Positions 15,640-18,913 of a DNA stretch of 18,913 bases are shown here, one piece after another. This DNA comes from CANHBY01 sp031376995. Lineage in GTDB: Bacteria > Pseudomonadota > Gammaproteobacteria > Burkholderiales > Burkholderiaceae_C. The translations under genes were made by a program, and so were the position numbers. The notes below the pieces were generated by a model, which saw nothing but the letters and a program-made list of their open reading frames with translations, did not search any database and had not been told where the DNA came from. Location of the stretch: the NCBI GenBank assembly GCA_031376995.1, contig JANMEO010000270.1, positions 1 through 18,913 on the forward strand, in the 5' to 3' direction. Within the stretch, counting starts at the first letter, position 1, and every line of letters begins with the position of its first letter.

Positions 15640-17589
15640 ATGGGAAAAATCATCGGCATTGACTTGGGAACCACCAACTCATGCGTCGCCATCATGGAAG
15701 GCAACACCACCAAAGTGATCGAAAACAGCGAGGGTGCGCGCACCACGCCTTCGATCATTGCCTACCAAGAAGGGGGAGAGATTTTGGTGGGTGCTTCGGC
15801 CAAACGGCAAGCCGTCACCAATCCGAAAAACACGCTCTACGCTGTCAAACGACTGATCGGTCGCAAGTTCACCGAAAAAGAAGTTCAAAAAGACATCGAT
15901 CTCATGCCCTACAAAATTGCAGCCGCCGACAATGGCGATGCCTGGGTTGAAGTTCGCGGCAACAGGTTGGCCCCCCCGCAAGTCAGTGCTGAAGTGCTGC
16001 GAAAAATGAAAAAAACCGCCGAAGACTATCTCGGCGAACCTGTCACAGAAGCCGTGATCACGGTGCCGGCCTACTTCAATGACGCCCAGCGACAAGCCAC
16101 CAAAGACGCAGGCCGCATTGCGGGCCTCGACGTCAAACGCATCATCAACGAGCCCACAGCAGCAGCCCTGGCCTTCGGCCTGGACAAAACCGAAAAAGGC
16201 GACCGCAAAATTGCCGTCTACGACCTTGGCGGAGGCACCTTCGATGTCTCCATCATCGAAATTGCTGATGTTGATGGAGAAAAACAGTTTGAAGTGCTCT
16301 CCACCAATGGAGACACCTTTTTGGGCGGCGAAGATTTTGACCAGCGCATCATCGACTACATCATCAGCGAGTTCAAAAAAGACCAAGGCGTCGACCTCAG
16401 CAAAGACGTGCTGGCCTTACAACGCCTGAAAGAAGCTGCTGAAAAAGCCAAAATTGAGCTCTCCAACAGCGCCCAGACGGACATCAACCTGCCCTACGTC
16501 ACCGCAGATGCTTCAGGCCCTAAGCACCTCAACATCAAGCTCACCCGCGCCAAACTAGAGTCCCTGGTTGATGATTTGATCGAGCGCACCATGGCGCCTT
16601 GCCGCACCGCGATCAAAGATGCAGGCATCCCAGTCAGCGCGATCGATGATGTCATTTTGGTAGGCGGTATGAGCCGCATGCCCAAAGTGCAAGACAAGGT
16701 CAAAGAGTTTTTCGGCAAAGAGCCCCGCCGTGACGTCAACCCCGATGAGGCCGTGGCCGTAGGGGCTGCCATCCAAGGCCAGGTGCTTGCAGGTGACCGC
16801 ACCGACGTCTTGCTGCTCGATGTCACCCCCTTGAGCCTGGGCATTGAAACCCTGGGTGGGGTGATGACCAAGATGATTGCCAAAAACACAACCATCCCCA
16901 CCAAGTTTGCTCAAACCTTTTCAACGGCCGACGAGAATCAGCCTGCTGTGACCATCAAGGTCTACCAAGGCGAGCGCGAGATGGCTGTGGGCAACAAGAG
17001 CTTGGGTGAATTCAACCTCGAAGGCATCCCCCCAGCCCCCCGCGGCATGCCACAGATCGAGGTGAGCTTTGACATCGATGCCAACGGCATCCTGCATGTA
17101 GGCGCCAAAGATAAAGGCACTGGCAAAGAAAACAAAATCACCATCAAGGCCAACTCAGGCTTGAGCGAAGCTGAGATCCAACAAATGGTGAAAGATGCGG
17201 AAATCAACGCGGCTGAAGATAAAAAGAAACTCGGGCTCATTCAGGCGCGCAACCAAGCTGACAGCTTGGTTCACAGTGTCAAAAAGAGTCTGGCCGAGCA
17301 CGGAAGCAAACTCGACAACTCAGAAAAGGCAGCCATTGAAGCAGCTTTGAAAGACACGGAGGCCACCCTCACCAGCGAAGACACCACCCTGATCGAGGCC
17401 AAGTCTGAAGCCCTCATGAACGCCAGCCAAAAGCTGGGTGAAAAAATCTACGCCGAGACTCAAGCAGCCCAAGCGCATGCAGGCGCCGCACCAGGTGCTG
17501 AGGGCAGCGCCTCAAGCAAGAGCTCAGCCAAACCTTCTGACGAAAATGTGGTCGACGCCGACTTCACCGAAGTCAAAGAGCACAAGTAA
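15640..17589 (+). CDS. dnaK: Chaperone DnaK (Hsp70)
   Basis: DnaK is the ATP-driven Hsp70 chaperone that binds exposed hydrophobic segments of client proteins, working with DnaJ and GrpE. The 649 residues are full length. The nucleotide-binding domain shows GIDLGTTNSCV near 6-16, INEPTAAALAFG and VYDLGGGTFDVS; the linker is seen as VLLLDVTPLSLGIETLGG; the substrate-binding domain and helical lid follow, ending in the Ala/Ser-rich tail and VVDADFTEVKEHK. AGGAG at 15629-15633 precedes the ATG by six bases. A CTTGAAA stands at 15575-15581 but lacks a good -10 partner, so dnaK probably relies mainly on the promoter before grpE. A strong terminator follows the stop. Confidence 0.98.
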   Translation: MGKIIGIDLGTTNSCVAIMEGNTTKVIENSEGARTTPSIIAYQEGGEILVGASAKRQAVTNPKNTLYAVKRLIGRKFTEKEVQKDIDLMPYKIAAADNGDAWVEVRGNRLAPPQVSAEVLRKMKKTAEDYLGEPVTEAVITVPAYFNDAQRQATKDAGRIAGLDVKRIINEPTAAALAFGLDKTEKGDRKIAVYDLGGGTFDVSIIEIADVDGEKQFEVLSTNGDTFLGGEDFDQRIIDYIISEFKKDQGVDLSKDVLALQRLKEAAEKAKIELSNSAQTDINLPYVTADASGPKHLNIKLTRAKLESLVDDLIERTMAPCRTAIKDAGIPVSAIDDVILVGGMSRMPKVQDKVKEFFGKEPRRDVNPDEAVAVGAAIQGQVLAGDRTDVLLLDVTPLSLGIETLGGVMTKMIAKNTTIPTKFAQTFSTADENQPAVTIKVYQGEREMAVGNKSLGEFNLEGIPPAPRGMPQIEVSFDIDANGILHVGAKDKGTGKENKITIKANSGLSEAEIQQMVKDAEINAAEDKKKLGLIQARNQADSLVHSVKKSLAEHGSKLDNSEKAAIEAALKDTEATLTSEDTTLIEAKSEALMNASQKLGEKIYAETQAAQAHAGAAPGAEGSASSKSSAKPSDENVVDADFTEVKEHK

Positions 17590-17649
17590 AGCCCAGAACA
17601 ACCGAGAACGCTGACACACCAGCACAACCCCAGCACCCTCAGTTGTCAT

Positions 17650-17692
17650 CGCCGCGTTGAGCCCCTAAAGTCTCAACGCGGCGTACTTTTTT
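17650..17692 (+). terminator. Intrinsic terminator between dnaK and dnaJ
   Basis: CGCCGCGTTGAG (17650-17661) and CTCAACGCGGCG (17672-17683) form a perfect 12-bp, GC-rich stem around a 10-base loop, followed by TAC and six T residues (17687-17692). This is a textbook rho-independent terminator, 60 bp after the dnaK stop and 19 bp before dnaJ. It should reduce read-through into dnaJ, setting a dnaK excess. Confidence 0.88.
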
Positions 17693-17711
17693 AAGCACCA
17701 GGATCAACCCC

Positions 17712-18845
17712 ATGGCGAAACGTGATTTTTACGAAGTTCTCGGCGTGACCAAGAACGCCAGCGACGAAGATATCAAAAAAGCTTATCGCAAGCTGGCCAT
17801 GAAGTATCACCCCGACCGCAACCAGGGGGATCAGGCCAAAAAAGCCGAAGAAAAATTCAAAGAAGGCAAAGAAGCTTACGAAATCTTGTCTGACCCGACC
17901 AAGAGAGCAGCCTTTGATCAGTATGGGCATGCGGGTGTTGACCCCAACATGGCTGGGCGCCGGGGCGGCGAGGCCTACGGTGGATTTGCCGAGGCTTTCG
18001 GTGACATCTTTGGTGACATCTTTGGCCAAAATGGCGCACGCCGCCCGGGTGGGCAGCAAATTTACCGTGGCAGCGATTTGTCATACGCCATGGAGGTCAG
18101 CCTAGAAGAAGCAGCCATGGGCAAAGAAACCCAAATACGCATCCCAGGCTGGGAAAACTGTGACACCTGCCATGGCACGGGTGCCAAGCCTGGCACCAGC
18201 CCCAAAGTATGCTCAAGCTGCAATGGTTCAGGGGCTGTCACCATGCGCCAAGGCTTTTTCAGCATCCAGCAGACCTGCCCACATTGTCACGGCACTGGCA
18301 AAATCATTCCTGAACCCTGCAGCACCTGCCAAGGCCAGGGCAAACTCAAAAAGCATAAGACGCTTGAGGTTAAAATCCCGGCAGGCATCAATGAAGGCAT
18401 GCGCATCCGCTTCACTGGCAATGGTGAGCCAGGCTCCAACGGCGGCCCCCCTGGTGACCTCTACGTCGATATCCGCATCAAGCAGCATGAAATCTTTGAG
18501 CGTGATGGCGACGACCTCCATTGCACAGTCCCAGTCAGCCTAATTTCGGCAGCACTGGGCGGCAACATCGAAGTGCCGACACTAGTTGGCAATGTTGAAA
18601 TTGAGCTGCCTGAAGGTACACAACACGGCAAGCAATTTCGCCTTCGAGGCAAGGGCATCAAAGGGGTACGCTCCAGTTACCCTGGCGATTTGTACTGCCA
18701 TGTTCAAGTAGAAACTCCCATCAAACTCACAGAGCACCAACGCAAACTCTTGCGTGAGCTTGAAGAATCATTCCGTACCGGCAACGGCAGCCACTCACCT
18801 TCCAACAAATCTTGGTCCGATCGGGTGAAAGATATCTTCAAATAA
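17712..18845 (+). CDS. dnaJ: Co-chaperone DnaJ (Hsp40)
   Basis: DnaJ delivers unfolded clients to DnaK and stimulates its ATPase. The 377 residues are the full type I architecture. The J domain (1 to about 70) has the HPD motif at 33-35. A short Gly/Phe region (about 75-115) follows, including AFGDIFGDIFGQ. The zinc-binding domain has four CxxCxGxG-type repeats, at Cys150/153, 167/170, 189/192 and 203/206. The C-terminal client-binding domains end in KSWSDRVKDIFK. AGGA (17700-17703) stands eight bases before the ATG, directly after the terminator T-run. No clear promoter is visible in the 122-bp gap, so transcription probably depends on read-through from dnaK. A dispersed repeat begins 23 bp after the stop. 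Confidence 0.97.
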   Translation: MAKRDFYEVLGVTKNASDEDIKKAYRKLAMKYHPDRNQGDQAKKAEEKFKEGKEAYEILSDPTKRAAFDQYGHAGVDPNMAGRRGGEAYGGFAEAFGDIFGDIFGQNGARRPGGQQIYRGSDLSYAMEVSLEEAAMGKETQIRIPGWENCDTCHGTGAKPGTSPKVCSSCNGSGAVTMRQGFFSIQQTCPHCHGTGKIIPEPCSTCQGQGKLKKHKTLEVKIPAGINEGMRIRFTGNGEPGSNGGPPGDLYVDIRIKQHEIFERDGDDLHCTVPVSLISAALGGNIEVPTLVGNVEIELPEGTQHGKQFRLRGKGIKGVRSSYPGDLYCHVQVETPIKLTEHQRKLLRELEESFRTGNGSHSPSNKSWSDRVKDIFK

Positions 18846-18867
18846 ACCCACAAGAGTGGCGTGCCTC

Positions 18868-18913
18868 TATACCTCTCGGAACTGAAGATGCTGGGTCGAT
18901 GGGTCGTTTTGAG
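18868..18913 (+). repeat. Dispersed repeat, copy F (cut by the window edge)
   Basis: TATACCTCTCGGAACTGAAG is followed by ATGCTGGG and GGGTCGTTT, matching the arm of copy E read outward-in. It starts 23 bp after the dnaJ stop and runs off the end of the window, so any inverted partner lies outside. Confidence 0.75.

Noticed and set aside
15312..15662. 116-codon ORF across the grpE-dnaK gap
   Set aside because: It overlaps the grpE end, runs through both repeat arms and into dnaK, and has no recognisable motif.
15679..16386. 235-codon minus-strand ORF
   Set aside because: It is antisense to the intact dnaK, and its translation is unlike any known protein.

Overview
This window looks like part of a chromosome from a betaproteobacterium, probably a Burkholderiales relative such as Comamonadaceae. 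The evidence is the style of PPK1, ferrochelatase and GrpE/DnaK/DnaJ, the hemH-grpE-dnaK-dnaJ order, and moderately high GC. The genus cannot be fixed from sequence alone. Nearly all of it is intact coding sequence. There is no rRNA, tRNA, CRISPR array or complete insertion sequence.

Left half, all on the minus strand (12194 down to 545). Two versions of one peptide-modification gene set lie back to back. Set 1 (12194-6326) has a stand-alone circularly permuted ATP-grasp, a stand-alone alpha-E protein and a 1105-residue transglutaminase-DUF2126 protein. Set 2 (6226-2698) has an ATP-grasp fused to alpha-E and a short transglutaminase-like protein. Polyphosphate kinase (ppk1) follows. ATP-grasp, alpha-E and transglutaminase genes are known to cluster in bacteria and have been predicted to make and break amide links on peptides, often beside an Anbu proteasome-like peptidase. 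No Anbu gene is present here. The substrate is unknown. A degraded IS66-type transposase fragment lies at the left edge.

Right half, plus strand (12532-18845). A possible 30-codon ORF overlaps, by ATGA, a membrane-anchored SGNH/sialate-esterase-like protein whose catalytic motifs are altered. Ferrochelatase (hemH) follows, then the heat-shock chaperones grpE, dnaK and dnaJ. A good sigma-32-type promoter stands before grpE. A strong intrinsic terminator separates dnaK from dnaJ.

The least explained structure is a family of short dispersed repeats sharing the core CTCGGAACTGAAGATG. It occurs after ppk, between the two ATP-grasp sets, in the divergent intergenic region, twice as an inverted pair between grpE and dnaK, and after dnaJ. 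One copy supplies the stop codon and last residues of ppk, another offers a false upstream start for the fusion gene, and the grpE-dnaK pair builds a roughly 175-bp palindrome with a perfect 19-bp central stem. These look like MITE- or REP-like elements adapted to gene ends.
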